From: JAPOUP01 sp965203605
Lineage (GTDB): Bacteria; Pseudomonadota; Alphaproteobacteria; Rhodobacterales; Rhodobacteraceae
Assembly: GCA_965203605.1 (NCBI GenBank)
Contig: OZ241902.1
Location: forward strand, 3,162,001 to 3,226,000
Reading direction: 5' to 3'
DNA: 64,000 bases
In this document: piece by piece, positions 1-8,443 of the stretch
Position numbering within the stretch: the first letter of the stretch is position 1
Layout of the letters: the number at the start of each line of letters is the position of its first letter
The notes under the pieces: model-generated
What the model saw: the letters and a program-made list of their open reading frames with translations, nothing else
Databases searched by the model: none
What the model was told of the DNA's origin: nothing
Program-made: the position numbers and the translations under genes

Positions 1-890
1 CCCAGCGACGAGCCTTGTGCGAGTGTTCCTTTCAGATCACGCAACAGCAGCGACTTTCCGACATGCCTGCGGTTGTCGGCATACACCCCGATCGCGCTCG
101 CGCTGCCGTCCAGGCCCAGCCTTTCGGAAAGGGCTGTCGCCGGAGAGGATTCATGACGCAGCGACTTCATAAGACGGAACACGCCGTTTCCATGTTCCGC
201 CACTCCAAGATAGGCGGAGATGAAGGCGTTCTTCCGATGCATGTCACTGACCAGGGCGAACACGCTCTCAGACGCGGGAATTCTGTCTTCGATCAGCTGC
301 TCAAGAAGATCGTCGTCGAAATCGGACAGAAGTTCCAGAAGCTCGGAGCGGGCCTCCAGCTGGCGTTCGCGAAGACCCTCGGGAATCTCGATGAGATTGG
401 ATGGCTTACCCTCCTGATACTCCCAGGCCCGCTCGGAGATCAAATCGATCGAACCAGTAATGGCGTCCCCATCGCGCATCGGCACCTGCCGCAGAATTAT
501 CGGGAGGCTTGCGTATCCCTGAAGTGCCGCAACTGTATCACGGACACGGCTCTCCGCCGTGTCCATTCGATTGATGAACAGGTAACACGGCACACCCGAC
601 TCCTCGATCAGGCGCAGGTATGGGGCGGCCTGCTCGGAACTGCTGGGATCCGGCGGCACACAGAGTACCACGCTGTCGCTGGCGGCCAGGGCGAGTCCCG
701 CTGCGCCCAGATTGTCAGTTCCACCGGCGACGTCGATCGCTCCCCAGGCTTCTCCGATGTAGCTGAACGTACGAAGCGACAACCTGTTGGAGAACGAGGA
801 TTCGGCGCTACCGCCTTCAAGTTCTCCAAGAGCCTTCACCAACGTAGTTTTACCTGAGTGCGATGGTCCAATGACCGTAAAGCAACGCAT
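1..890 (-). CDS. EF-G-like translation GTPase, N-terminal part (runs off the window)
   Basis: The reading frame opens at the ATG complementary to 888-890 and continues past base 1, giving about 296 residues of the N-terminal GTPase domain. The P-loop is GPSHSGKT at residues 8-15, and INRMD fits the G4 motif (NKxD class). The G3 position reads DVAGG instead of DTPGH of canonical EF-G, so the catalytic histidine equivalent is absent. I recall divergent EF-G paralogues of this kind in Rhodobacterales, distinct from the fusA of the str operon. The role is probably ribosome-associated GTP hydrolysis, but whether it still translocates is unknown. It is transcribed away from trhO, which lies on the same strand 230 bases upstream. 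Confidence 0.75.
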   Translation of the reverse strand, partial: MRCFTVIGPSHSGKTTLVKALGELEGGSAESSFSNRLSLRTFSYIGEAWGAIDVAGGTDNLGAAGLALAASDSVVLCVPPDPSSSEQAAPYLRLIEESGVPCYLFINRMDTAESRVRDTVAALQGYASLPIILRQVPMRDGDAITGSIDLISERAWEYQEGKPSNLIEIPEGLRERQLEARSELLELLSDFDDDLLEQLIEDRIPASESVFALVSDMHRKNAFISAYLGVAEHGNGVFRLMKSLRHESSPATALSERLGLDGSASAIGVYADNRRHVGKSLLLRDLKGTLAQGSSL

Positions 891-1120
891 CTATCCCTCC
901 TCCGCTAAGTTACTGGCAAAGCGCCCGTGCGCCTGCGCGATTGATGGCAATTGGTATCACCCTAGCCTGCGAGTGTCTTCCCCGGCCTGCGTTCGGATCC
1001 TGGCTGGATGGTCTGCGCAAGTATTGGTTGCCGTCAAGTGAATTGTACCACTCCGGGCACTCAAGCTGGCGGCATGGGCGCGTCTCGCGCACGCCCGAAG
1101 TATGAGAGGCTCCAGCGTGA

Positions 1121-2056
1121 TTAACAGCGATCTTCAGGAAGGCAGGTTTGCCGGCCGGGATTGTCATTGGTGATGTCTTCCCTCCTGTCGAGGCCCATCT
1201 GGCGCTGCCTTTCACGGAAACGCCTGCGATCGGACGGCGTGTATTCATGAACGCAGGATGGGCATTGTACGCCTTCCTCGTAATCGGGATGCAACCTACC
1301 AGCTGCAGCCACCGGTCGACCGCACGCATGGCAGAGACTATAGCTACCCTCCGCCACCCCATGCTTCACGCTGACGCGCCCATCGAAAACATAGCATTCA
1401 CCATGCCAGGCACTCTGGTCCTCCGAAACCTCTTCGAGATACTTCAGAATCCCTCCTTTGAGATGGTAAACGTCGCGAAAGCCGCGATCGATGAGGTAAT
1501 TCGTGGCCTTCTCGCAGCGAATCCCCCCTGTACAGAACATTGCGACCCGCCGGTCTTGGAACCGCTCTTCGTTCGCCTCCCACCATTTCGGAAACTCGCC
1601 GAAACTATCGATTTCAGGATTGATTGAGCCTTCAAAGGTCCCAATTGCGATTTCGTAGCGGTTTCGAGTATCGATCACCGCCACATCAGGGGACCGGATC
1701 AGGTCGTTCCAGTGCGCTGGTTCAACATACTTTCCAACCGCCGCAAGCGGATCCACATTCGGTTGACCCATCTTCACAATCTCTTGCTTCAGCCTGACCC
1801 TCAGCTTCCTGAACGGCGTCCGACGGGTCCGGCTTTCCTTCCATTCCAGACATCCGCACCCCGGCAAACGTCGGATTCCCCGGATAACGTTGCCAATCCC
1901 TTCAGGGCTGCCAGCGATCGTTCCGTTTATCCCTTCGTGGGCAAGCAATATCGAACCACGGACTCCATTGATCGCGCAGATATCGGCAAGAACGGGTTTG
2001 ATCGCAGCTGGATCCTCGAATGGTGTGAACTTGTACAGCGTGGCGATCATCGGCAT
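1121..2056 (-). CDS. trhO: tRNA uridine(34) hydroxylase / rhodanese-related protein TrhO (YceA family)
   Basis: 311 residues. Proteins of this family hydroxylate uridine 34 of tRNA to 5-hydroxyuridine using oxygen. An N-terminal acylphosphatase-like domain (LLAHEGINGTIAG) precedes a rhodanese domain with active-site loop CTGGIRC at about residues 175-181. A cysteine-rich tail follows (CHACGRP and CPSC motifs), as is usual for the family. A GTG nine bases upstream is in frame, but ATG at 2056 is preferred because TAGGTG lies about seven bases before it. It is divergent from pncA, with about 105 bases between the starts. Family assignment is secure; the modification role is inherited from characterised homologues. 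Confidence 0.9.
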   Translation of the reverse strand: MPMIATLYKFTPFEDPAAIKPVLADICAINGVRGSILLAHEGINGTIAGSPEGIGNVIRGIRRLPGCGCLEWKESRTRRTPFRKLRVRLKQEIVKMGQPNVDPLAAVGKYVEPAHWNDLIRSPDVAVIDTRNRYEIAIGTFEGSINPEIDSFGEFPKWWEANEERFQDRRVAMFCTGGIRCEKATNYLIDRGFRDVYHLKGGILKYLEEVSEDQSAWHGECYVFDGRVSVKHGVAEGSYSLCHACGRPVAAAGRLHPDYEEGVQCPSCVHEYTPSDRRRFRERQRQMGLDRREDITNDNPGRQTCLPEDRC

Positions 2057-2161
2057 AGCGTGCACCTACGCGAGTATAGGCTGCAACTGCAAGCCCGAGC
2101 CAGGCATTGACGGGCCAGAATTCGCGGCTTACCCCTTCCTGATGCGGAACGGAGTTCAACA

Positions 2162-2767
2162 ATGCGAAGCCGAAACGAAGCACTGATCGTCATTGATGTG
2201 CAGAATGACTTCTGCCCTGGCGGTGCGCTTGCGGTTCCCGACGGTGATGCGATCATACCGGAAGTCAACGCGTTGATGGCTGACTTCGGAACCGTGGTGC
2301 TGACCCAGGACTGGCATCCCGCAAGCCATTCCTCCTTCGCTTCGCAGCATAGCGGAATGCAGCCGTTTGAGATGACAGACATGCCTTATGGTCGACAGGT
2401 ACTCTGGCCTGATCATTGCATCCAGGGTTCGGACGGCGCCGCATTCCATGCCGGACTCGAAACGGAACAGGCCAACCTGATCATCCGAAAGGGTTTCAGT
2501 CCCAACATCGACAGCTATTCGGCATTCTTTGAAAACGATCACAGCACTCCGACTGGGCTTGACGGCTATCTGCGAACGCGCGGCATCGACATGTTGACCC
2601 TGGTGGGACTGGCCACCGACTTCTGTGTCAGTTACTCCGCTGTCGATGCCGCCAAACTCGGCTTCAACGTAGAGGTCATTCTAGATCTATGCCGTGCCAT
2701 TGACCTCAATGACTCCCTCCCCGCCGCCAGGGAAAGCATGGCTGTCGTCGGCGTCAGGCTTGGCTGA
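2162..2767 (+). CDS. pncA: nicotinamidase PncA
   Basis: 201 residues, the normal size. It hydrolyses nicotinamide to nicotinate plus ammonia, the first step of the salvage route to NAD. The catalytic triad of the isochorismatase-like fold is visible: Asp12 in IDVQNDFCPGG, Lys110 in LIIRKGF and Cys155 in ATDFCVSY. The metal site matches D50-x-H52-x3-H56 (DWHPASH). GGAG sits seven bases before the ATG. The stop is followed by the pncB start after four bases, so the two enzymes are almost certainly co-transcribed and act in sequence. Confidence 0.95.
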   Translation: MRSRNEALIVIDVQNDFCPGGALAVPDGDAIIPEVNALMADFGTVVLTQDWHPASHSSFASQHSGMQPFEMTDMPYGRQVLWPDHCIQGSDGAAFHAGLETEQANLIIRKGFSPNIDSYSAFFENDHSTPTGLDGYLRTRGIDMLTLVGLATDFCVSYSAVDAAKLGFNVEVILDLCRAIDLNDSLPAARESMAVVGVRLG

Positions 2768-2771
2768 TCCG

Positions 2772-4064
2772 ATGGTGGACATCGCGACCCGGGTCTACAA
2801 TCACAAATGGAAGATCGATCCGATCATTCGCTCACTGATCGACAACGACTTCTACAAGCTCTTGATGTGCCAGTCGGTGTTTCGCAACCGGCCGGATGCG
2901 ACCGTCACCTTCAGCCTGATCAATCGCACCGGGTCAATTCGACTCGCTGACCTGGTGGATGAGGGTGAGCTACGCGAACAGCTGGATCATATTCGTTCGC
3001 TTTCGCTGTCAAGAGGCGAAAGCACCTGGCTGCGGGGAAACACCTTCTATGGCAAGCGGCAGATGTTCACCCCGGAGTTCATGGAGTGGTTTGAGTGCCT
3101 CCGCCTTCCCCATTACGAACTTGAGAAACGCGACGGCCAATACGAGCTTACATTCGAAGGTCCTTGGCCAGAGGTCATGCTTTGGGAAGTCCCGGCGCTC
3201 GCCGTACTTATGGAGCTGCGTGGACGCGCCGTGCTGAATTCCATGCGCAGGTTTGAACTTCAGGTGCTCTATGCCGGTGCCATGACGAAGCTCTGGCAGA
3301 CTATCGAGACATTGCGCGGAATCGAGGGGCTTCGCATAGCGGATTTCGGCACACGCAGGCGACACTCATTCCTTTGGCAGGATTGGTGTGTCCAGGCGAT
3401 GATCGAAGGGCTCGGCAAAAAGTTCATCGGCACATCCAACTGCCTGATAGCCATGCGCAGGGATATCGAGGCAATCGGTACCAACGCCCATGAACTGCCG
3501 ATGGTCTATTGTGCGCTTGCGCAGAGCGACGAGGCACTCGCGGTCGCTCCCTACGATGTGTTGTCGGACTGGCATGAGGAGCACGAGGGCAATCTTCGGA
3601 TTATATTGCCCGATACCTATGGAACCGAGGGTTTTCTGAAGAACGCACCCGACTGGCTGGCGAGCTGGACCGGAATGCGGATTGACTCCGGCGATCCCGC
3701 CCTAGGCGCGGCGGCCGCCATCCGTTGGTGGCGTGACCGCGGGGAAGATCCCCGCGAGAAGCTTGTGATTTTCTCGGACGGTTTGGATGCGGGTCGGATT
3801 GAGAAGCTCCATCGGCAGTTCCATCGACAGGTGCGTGTCAGTTTCGGCTGGGGTACGCTTCTGACAAATGACTTCCGCGGCCTTGCCCCCGGTGACTCGC
3901 TTGCGCCATTCTCATTGGTCTGCAAGGCGGTTTCCGTCAACGGACGTCCAACGGTGAAGCTTTCCGACAATCCCAGGAAGTCTGTTGGACCCGATGGCGA
4001 GATCAAGCGCTACAGACGTCTATTTCAGGTAGGGTGCCAGAATGCTCTGGACGTCCATGTGTGA
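2772..4064 (+). CDS. pncB: nicotinate phosphoribosyltransferase PncB
   Basis: 430 residues. It converts nicotinate and PRPP, with ATP, to nicotinate mononucleotide, using the product of pncA just upstream. Family signatures include NDFYKLLM near the N-terminus, the DFGTRRRHS segment, GTSNC, and the phosphoribosyl-binding region FSDGLD then FGWGTLLTND. The frame is open 26 codons further upstream, inside pncA, but the ATG at 2772 gives the family N-terminus (MVDIATRVYNHKWKIDPII) and sits four bases after the pncA stop. PRPP for this enzyme is made by prs, which lies elsewhere in the window. Confidence 0.95.
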   Translation: MVDIATRVYNHKWKIDPIIRSLIDNDFYKLLMCQSVFRNRPDATVTFSLINRTGSIRLADLVDEGELREQLDHIRSLSLSRGESTWLRGNTFYGKRQMFTPEFMEWFECLRLPHYELEKRDGQYELTFEGPWPEVMLWEVPALAVLMELRGRAVLNSMRRFELQVLYAGAMTKLWQTIETLRGIEGLRIADFGTRRRHSFLWQDWCVQAMIEGLGKKFIGTSNCLIAMRRDIEAIGTNAHELPMVYCALAQSDEALAVAPYDVLSDWHEEHEGNLRIILPDTYGTEGFLKNAPDWLASWTGMRIDSGDPALGAAAAIRWWRDRGEDPREKLVIFSDGLDAGRIEKLHRQFHRQVRVSFGWGTLLTNDFRGLAPGDSLAPFSLVCKAVSVNGRPTVKLSDNPRKSVGPDGEIKRYRRLFQVGCQNALDVHV

Positions 4065-4713
4065 TCCCTTCGCCTGACCGGTAGAGACGTGTCGCGAAGG
4101 TCGGCTAACCTGCATTCGGATGGAGGACACGCCAACGTGTGGAGGAACGCGCCTGCCTTAACGCGGATCACGGTTTCCCTGTGCGCCGGTTCCCTCATGC
4201 TATGAGGTTCGGCTTCCAGAGTTTGACGAACGCATTTCCCCTGTCGGTGGCGACTCAATTTGATTTTCGCGCATCACTGCGTCAGTCGTCTGATTGCCAT
4301 TTCGTGCTGATGAATTTGTTGCACAACCATTTGGCTGCCTCCCACCTGCCCAATCATGCAGGCTTTCTGGACGGGAGACGCCATGTCCATGCGGTATACA
4401 GGCCTACCGTTGCTTCATTGTGGGGGAAGAACGGCGGTTGACTGTCACTCGGCAATATCTCTGGCGGTGCCCATGGCCGAATCAATCATTTCAAGGGTGT
4501 GGGGGTACTGGGTAATCATCGAAACTGGCGCTATGCACTGGCAAGGTGGCGCGAGTTCCCAAAGTCCGACTTCCCGGTGTTGAGGAGCGGGCATCAGCCG
4601 CTATAGCTGTAGTCTCCAGTTTCCAGAGGTCAGATATTCGTTAAGTTGAATGCACCGGCAGTCAGTCGCGCCACGGTCCTGTTGGTGGCACATGGCCCGG
4701 AGAGGCGAGAACG
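4065..4713. other. 649-base interval with no recognised gene
   Basis: Several overlapping open frames of 60-100 codons exist on the plus strand, but none carries a recognisable motif, a good ribosome site or conserved-looking composition. No tRNA, terminator or insertion-sequence end was recognised. It may be degraded sequence in front of the hypothetical gene at 4714. Confidence 0.4.
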
Positions 4714-5493
4714 ATGTTCGACGTGGAGATGCACGAGGTGTCGAAGGAGTTTGCCCAGTGCTGGCAAGCGGCCGGGATGCATCTTCAGGCCAAAACAGGG
4801 GATGGCCTCTTGAGCTGGTTGAAAGCGGATCTGAGTCCGCCGTTCCTTGAACACCTGTCGTTTCGAATGGGCAACCAGCTCTACTTCATCCGCATCGAAG
4901 ATGCAGATGGACACATCATGGGGCCAGGGAGCGCTGATGGTTTCAGGATAATCGCCGTAGGCTGCAACGGAATTCCTTGCAGAATGCCAATGCGGCGCAT
5001 TGGCTCGACGTGGACTACGCTGGTTCCCGGATGGGGGCTGATTCATGCAAGAACCAACAAACTGATCAATCCCATCGAGTTGATCACGGAAGAGAAAATT
5101 GAGATGACCGATTGGGAGCTGCACGACTTTGCGGTTCAAGTCGTTCGCGACCATGTTGTCGAGGAGCTTGGGCGGCAGTTGATGTCATCACAGGGCAATC
5201 CTAATGTTGATCCGTCAATGTGGTTTGTTGGCGACAGCGGCCCGGAATGGGTCGTCGTGCGATGTGTAAGGTTTCCGGAAAGGGAAGCGATTTTGCCAGA
5301 CAACATTGCGGGCATCGCCTCATACTGTGCCCAACTTAGCGCTGTCGGTCATTTTGCTTCCGTTGCTGTCACTGATTCGGAGGATTCCTACGACGTATCG
5401 AATGACCTTTCGCCACTGCCTTTGTACCGCGGTCATCGAATTCCTGTAGCATTTGAGGGCTTGATACCCGTCACCGATCAATTGTTGCCTTGA
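4714..5493 (+). CDS. hypothetical protein, 259 residues
   Basis: Not recognised. The protein is acidic and soluble-looking, without signal peptide or membrane segments. The N-terminal half has several aromatic residues (LSFRMGNQLYFIRIED); the C-terminal half contains PEWVVVR then GHFASVAV, a pattern that looks like a folded beta-rich domain. Codon use resembles the housekeeping neighbours and GAGAGGCGAG precedes the ATG closely, which supports a real gene. It stands alone between two long non-coding stretches. A role cannot be proposed from sequence. Confidence 0.6.
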   Translation: MFDVEMHEVSKEFAQCWQAAGMHLQAKTGDGLLSWLKADLSPPFLEHLSFRMGNQLYFIRIEDADGHIMGPGSADGFRIIAVGCNGIPCRMPMRRIGSTWTTLVPGWGLIHARTNKLINPIELITEEKIEMTDWELHDFAVQVVRDHVVEELGRQLMSSQGNPNVDPSMWFVGDSGPEWVVVRCVRFPEREAILPDNIAGIASYCAQLSAVGHFASVAVTDSEDSYDVSNDLSPLPLYRGHRIPVAFEGLIPVTDQLLP

Positions 5494-5684
5494 TTCCGTT
5501 CGTAGGAATCGGTTTGTTGTTTCGCGTCATTCCGGAGCCTTGATCGGTATTGTAGGCTAACCATAGGGACACCCCACTTCCGCTCCAAGGTGGAACACCG
5601 GTCATTTCCGCAGCGGGGGCGTAGCTCGGGCGAAGGGAATGGCGGGAATGCGGGGTTCACGGAGTAACGAAGATCCGCCCCCGA

Positions 5685-5867
5685 TGATGTGGTCAATGAC
5701 CAGTCCGTCGGCCAAGTGGACATTCTCATGGGTGCAAAGCCCATCGGTGCAGAAAAATCCGTTGTCGAATGACGGTATACCGCGAAAGTTCGGTCTCCAT
5801 GGTCGAACCGAAGCAGATCTTCGACTTCAATGTCATCCACCGGGCACGCACGGATCCAGTCGGTCAT
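5685..5867 (-). pseudogene. Rieske-type [2Fe-2S] ferredoxin remnant (MocE-like), frameshifted and truncated
   Basis: From the ATG complementary to 5865-5867 the frame reads MTDWIRACPVDDIEVEDLLR and on to RTFAVYR, matching the start of small Rieske ferredoxins related to MocE. Homology then continues only in another frame, as FCTDGLCTHENVHLADGL and VIDHII. This includes the first cluster-binding motif CTH (Cys-x-His), so a frameshift lies near 5755-5765. After VIDHII the family should read ECPKHNG, the second cluster motif, but unrelated sequence follows. The gene therefore lacks half of its iron-sulfur ligands and is dead. Assignment is from remembered family sequence. Confidence 0.7.
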
Positions 5868-6361
5868 GACGTCAGTCCTGTCCTGTAGCGATTGGCAATC
5901 ATCAGTGCATTCAAATGACCGACGATTGGGTGGTTGCCGGAGTGGCATGATGCCGACAATGGCAAGAGCTTCCTGCGGTTGATTAGGTCAACTGGTCCTG
6001 CGGATCAAGTCCGTCAGTTGCATCGGGTGACTGGAGGTGGGTCCACTCACCATGTGGCGACCTGTAGATGATGTTGAAAACCCGCAAACGAAGCGAGTCA
6101 ACATCACTTCAGCACGGACGGGACACTCGTTCGAGCGCAACCTCCTGAGCGAGCGAGTGAGGAAGGTCGGTCTCCAGACACTGAAAACTTCGGATACGTG
6201 CGGCGTGGCTCCCTTTTCCCGAGGGCTCCTATGAGACCCGCAGGTCAAGCCCTTTCCTCATCAATCATTTTCATGACCTCACTTCCAGCGCCGTGTAAAC
6301 CGTGGTAGCGTTCCCGTTGAAGGGGGGGTTCGAATCAGTCATCTTTCTCTCCTTTCACCGT

Positions 6362-6390
6362 GCGGGGGTCACCGTTGGCCGGACCCCCGC
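6362..6390. repeat. GC-rich hairpin, 9-bp perfect stem
   Basis: The arms GCGGGGGTC (6362-6370) and GACCCCCGC (6382-6390) pair perfectly around an 11-base loop. No run of T follows on either strand, so it is not a typical intrinsic terminator. It lies in the decayed stretch downstream of the glycerate kinase gene. Role unknown. Confidence 0.5.
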
Positions 6391-6845
6391 CACAACATGT
6401 TGCCCCATCGCCATTCTCTTGTATAGAATCACCGGCGAAGGCAAACTTCGTCGCGTCTCATGGCATCTGTCGAAGCGGATTGCGGCGGTTCTGGTGTAGT
6501 GGGCGGTGTGGTGTGCGGGTCACGCAAGCAGGTTCGGGGTGTCATTCCTTGCTCTTGGCGCTTTCGCCTTTTGCACTGACACTTTCAGGAGTTCCAGGTC
6601 GCAGGCCTGGCATGTGATCAGGTCCCATCCGTGTCGCTCAGGGAAATAGGCGCTGAGCTTCGGCGCACTTTTCCGGGAGAGGTACATCTTGGGAACGGGA
6701 GCAGGGCCTGCCGTTCGCATCATGGACCCTGACTGTCGGCACCGGGCATTACGGTTCCGCCAGACCACAGTTCGCAGGTCTACCAACCCACCGCGGGCAA
6801 TGTGCGACTGCTGCTGCGACTTGAGAAGGATCCAGCTCAATCAAC

Positions 6846-8135
6846 TCAAGCCGGGTGTTCAGGATCACGCAGAAACAGCTGAATGTCGGCGACGTTGGTT
6901 CCGGTGGGGCCGGTCACCAACAGGTCACCTGCCGTGCGCAGGGCAAGGTAGCTATCGCTGTTGGCCAGCAGTCCGTTGATGTCCTCACCCGCTTCGGCGA
7001 TCCGTTTGACAGTGCCCGAATCGACCAATCCTCCGGCGGCATCGGTCGGACCATCACGACCGTCGGTGCCACCCGACAGAAACACCCAGTCTTCATTGAT
7101 GTTCCGTGCCGCCATCGCAATGCGCAGGGCAAGCTCCTGGTTTCGGCCACCCCTGCCATCCCCTGATACTCTGACGGTTGTCTCGCCCCCCCATACCAGC
7201 AGTCGTCTGTCGAGCGGTTGTGCCTTGATGTCGCTGATTATCTGATGGGCCGCACTGCCAACATCGCCACATAGGCGGTCCGACACTATCACCGGCGAAT
7301 GGTCGGGAACCGCTGCAGCCATTGCCTCAAGGCTGCGCCAGTTTGAGGCAATGATTCTGTTGTCCGTACGCTGCCGAGATGCTGCAGGGGGGAACTGCGC
7401 CGCCTGACCCAGATAGTTCCGCACCTTGACGGGAACGTCTATCCATACATCGCGGTCCCTCAGCAGTTGCACGGCCTCTGCGGCAGATCCAAGCGGCGCG
7501 GAAGTGGGCCCGCTGGCTATGCAACGTGGGTCGTCGCCAATGACGTCCGATATGATCAGCGAGCGGACATTCGCGGGGGAGGCCAGACGTGCCAGTCCGC
7601 CGCCCTTGAGCTGCGAGACCTGCTGTCGCACGAGGTTGGTCTGGTAGATGTCAAATCCATGACTGAGCAGTAGCTCGTTGACAGCGATTATGTCAGCGAG
7701 AGGGATTCCGGGAGGCGGAAGTGTCAGCAGTGCCGAGCCACCACCCGAAACAAGACACAGCACGACATCCCTCCTGCTCGCCGTTTGCAGCCGACGCTTG
7801 ACCTCGAGACTGGCCCGGCGGCCACGCTCGTCTGGGACGGGGTGTCCAGCGGCGATGACATCGCAGTTCGGAACTTCGCAGAGGTTTTCCGGATTCGTGA
7901 CCGCGAGCGCCCAGAAGGGTGTGCCGGACGGGACGTGATGGAGCGCCTCCGCAGCCATGGCACAGGCGGCTTTCCCGATGGCGAAGACGATATAGCGGCC
8001 ACCGGACAGTCCGCGCAGTGGATGTGCCGTCAATTCATGCCGCACGGCAAGGGAGGGATCTGCCGCTTTCACTCCGACAGTGAACAATGACCGTGCCAGA
8101 TCCCTTAGGTTCGACTTCGTCATGCGCTTTCGCAT
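6846..8135 (-). CDS. type-2 glycerate kinase (DUF4147/MOFRL)
   Basis: About 429 residues from the start complementary to 8133-8135. It phosphorylates D-glycerate with ATP, usually to 2-phosphoglycerate in this family, linking glyoxylate, hydroxypyruvate or tartrate metabolism to glycolysis; homologues are called GckA or TtuD. Signatures are the N-terminal SGGGSALL loop, the HGFDIYQTNLVRQQ-to-KGGGLARL segment, and the C-terminal MOFRL domain with LVWGGETTV and GGTDGRDGPTDAAGG. The frame is open for 46 more codons upstream, but that part has no homology. GGTGGGGA lies 11 bases before the chosen ATG; the ATG at 8123 is an alternative. No pathway neighbours are present. Confidence 0.9.
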   Translation of the reverse strand: MRKRMTKSNLRDLARSLFTVGVKAADPSLAVRHELTAHPLRGLSGGRYIVFAIGKAACAMAAEALHHVPSGTPFWALAVTNPENLCEVPNCDVIAAGHPVPDERGRRASLEVKRRLQTASRRDVVLCLVSGGGSALLTLPPPGIPLADIIAVNELLLSHGFDIYQTNLVRQQVSQLKGGGLARLASPANVRSLIISDVIGDDPRCIASGPTSAPLGSAAEAVQLLRDRDVWIDVPVKVRNYLGQAAQFPPAASRQRTDNRIIASNWRSLEAMAAAVPDHSPVIVSDRLCGDVGSAAHQIISDIKAQPLDRRLLVWGGETTVRVSGDGRGGRNQELALRIAMAARNINEDWVFLSGGTDGRDGPTDAAGGLVDSGTVKRIAEAGEDINGLLANSDSYLALRTAGDLLVTGPTGTNVADIQLFLRDPEHPA

Positions 8136-8391
8136 CGGGATTGGATTCCCCACCTTCCGAAACACAGATGTGCATTTGTAGGTTCGGTCGGCCCGCCGAA
8201 CCTGGATGTTCGGTTCACATCCCGCAGATCTTGCTTTCCTTGGGATATGCAACCAAAGACCGAGTGTTTCCACTCTGAATCAACGGATGTTTCGGTAACC
8301 TTCGCATGGCTTCCGCCGATGGCTGTGGCGATGCCGCGCAATAGAGGTTGTGGGACTGCAGGGCTCTCGTGGCGTTGTTGCCATCAAACGA

Positions 8392-8421
8392 GAGAAGGGG
8401 TCGCGCAGGCGACCCCTTCTC
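8392..8421 (-). terminator. intrinsic terminator after groEL
   Basis: A perfect 13-bp stem, GAGAAGGGGTCGC (8392-8404) with its complement (8409-8421) and a four-base loop, lies 23 bases past the groEL stop. On the minus strand it is followed by TCTCGTTTG, a weak T-containing tract. The rest of the 8136-8443 interval shows no gene. Confidence 0.85.
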
Positions 8422-8443
8422 AGTTGCCGTTGCCAGCAACAGC

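Larger units (their letters stand above)
5494..6845. other. 1.35 kb interval holding a decayed gene and no intact one
   Basis: The only identifiable coding trace is the broken Rieske ferredoxin gene at 5685-5867. Other open frames (for example 5988-6248 minus, 6037-6234 plus, 6520-6840 minus) overlap each other and show no family signature. One notable structure is the GC-rich hairpin at 6362-6390. The stretch looks like degenerated former coding sequence rather than a regulatory region. Confidence 0.5.

Noticed and set aside
15..857. 280-codon plus-strand frame
   Set aside because: Antisense to the EF-G-like gene, which has clear GTPase motifs.
5988..6248. Overlapping frames on both strands as small genes
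   Set aside because: No family signature, no ribosome site and no neighbour supporting either strand.
6327..6336. GGTTCGAATC as the T-arm of a tRNA gene
   Set aside because: No matching acceptor stem or anticodon arm can be drawn around it. No tRNA or rRNA gene was recognised in the window.
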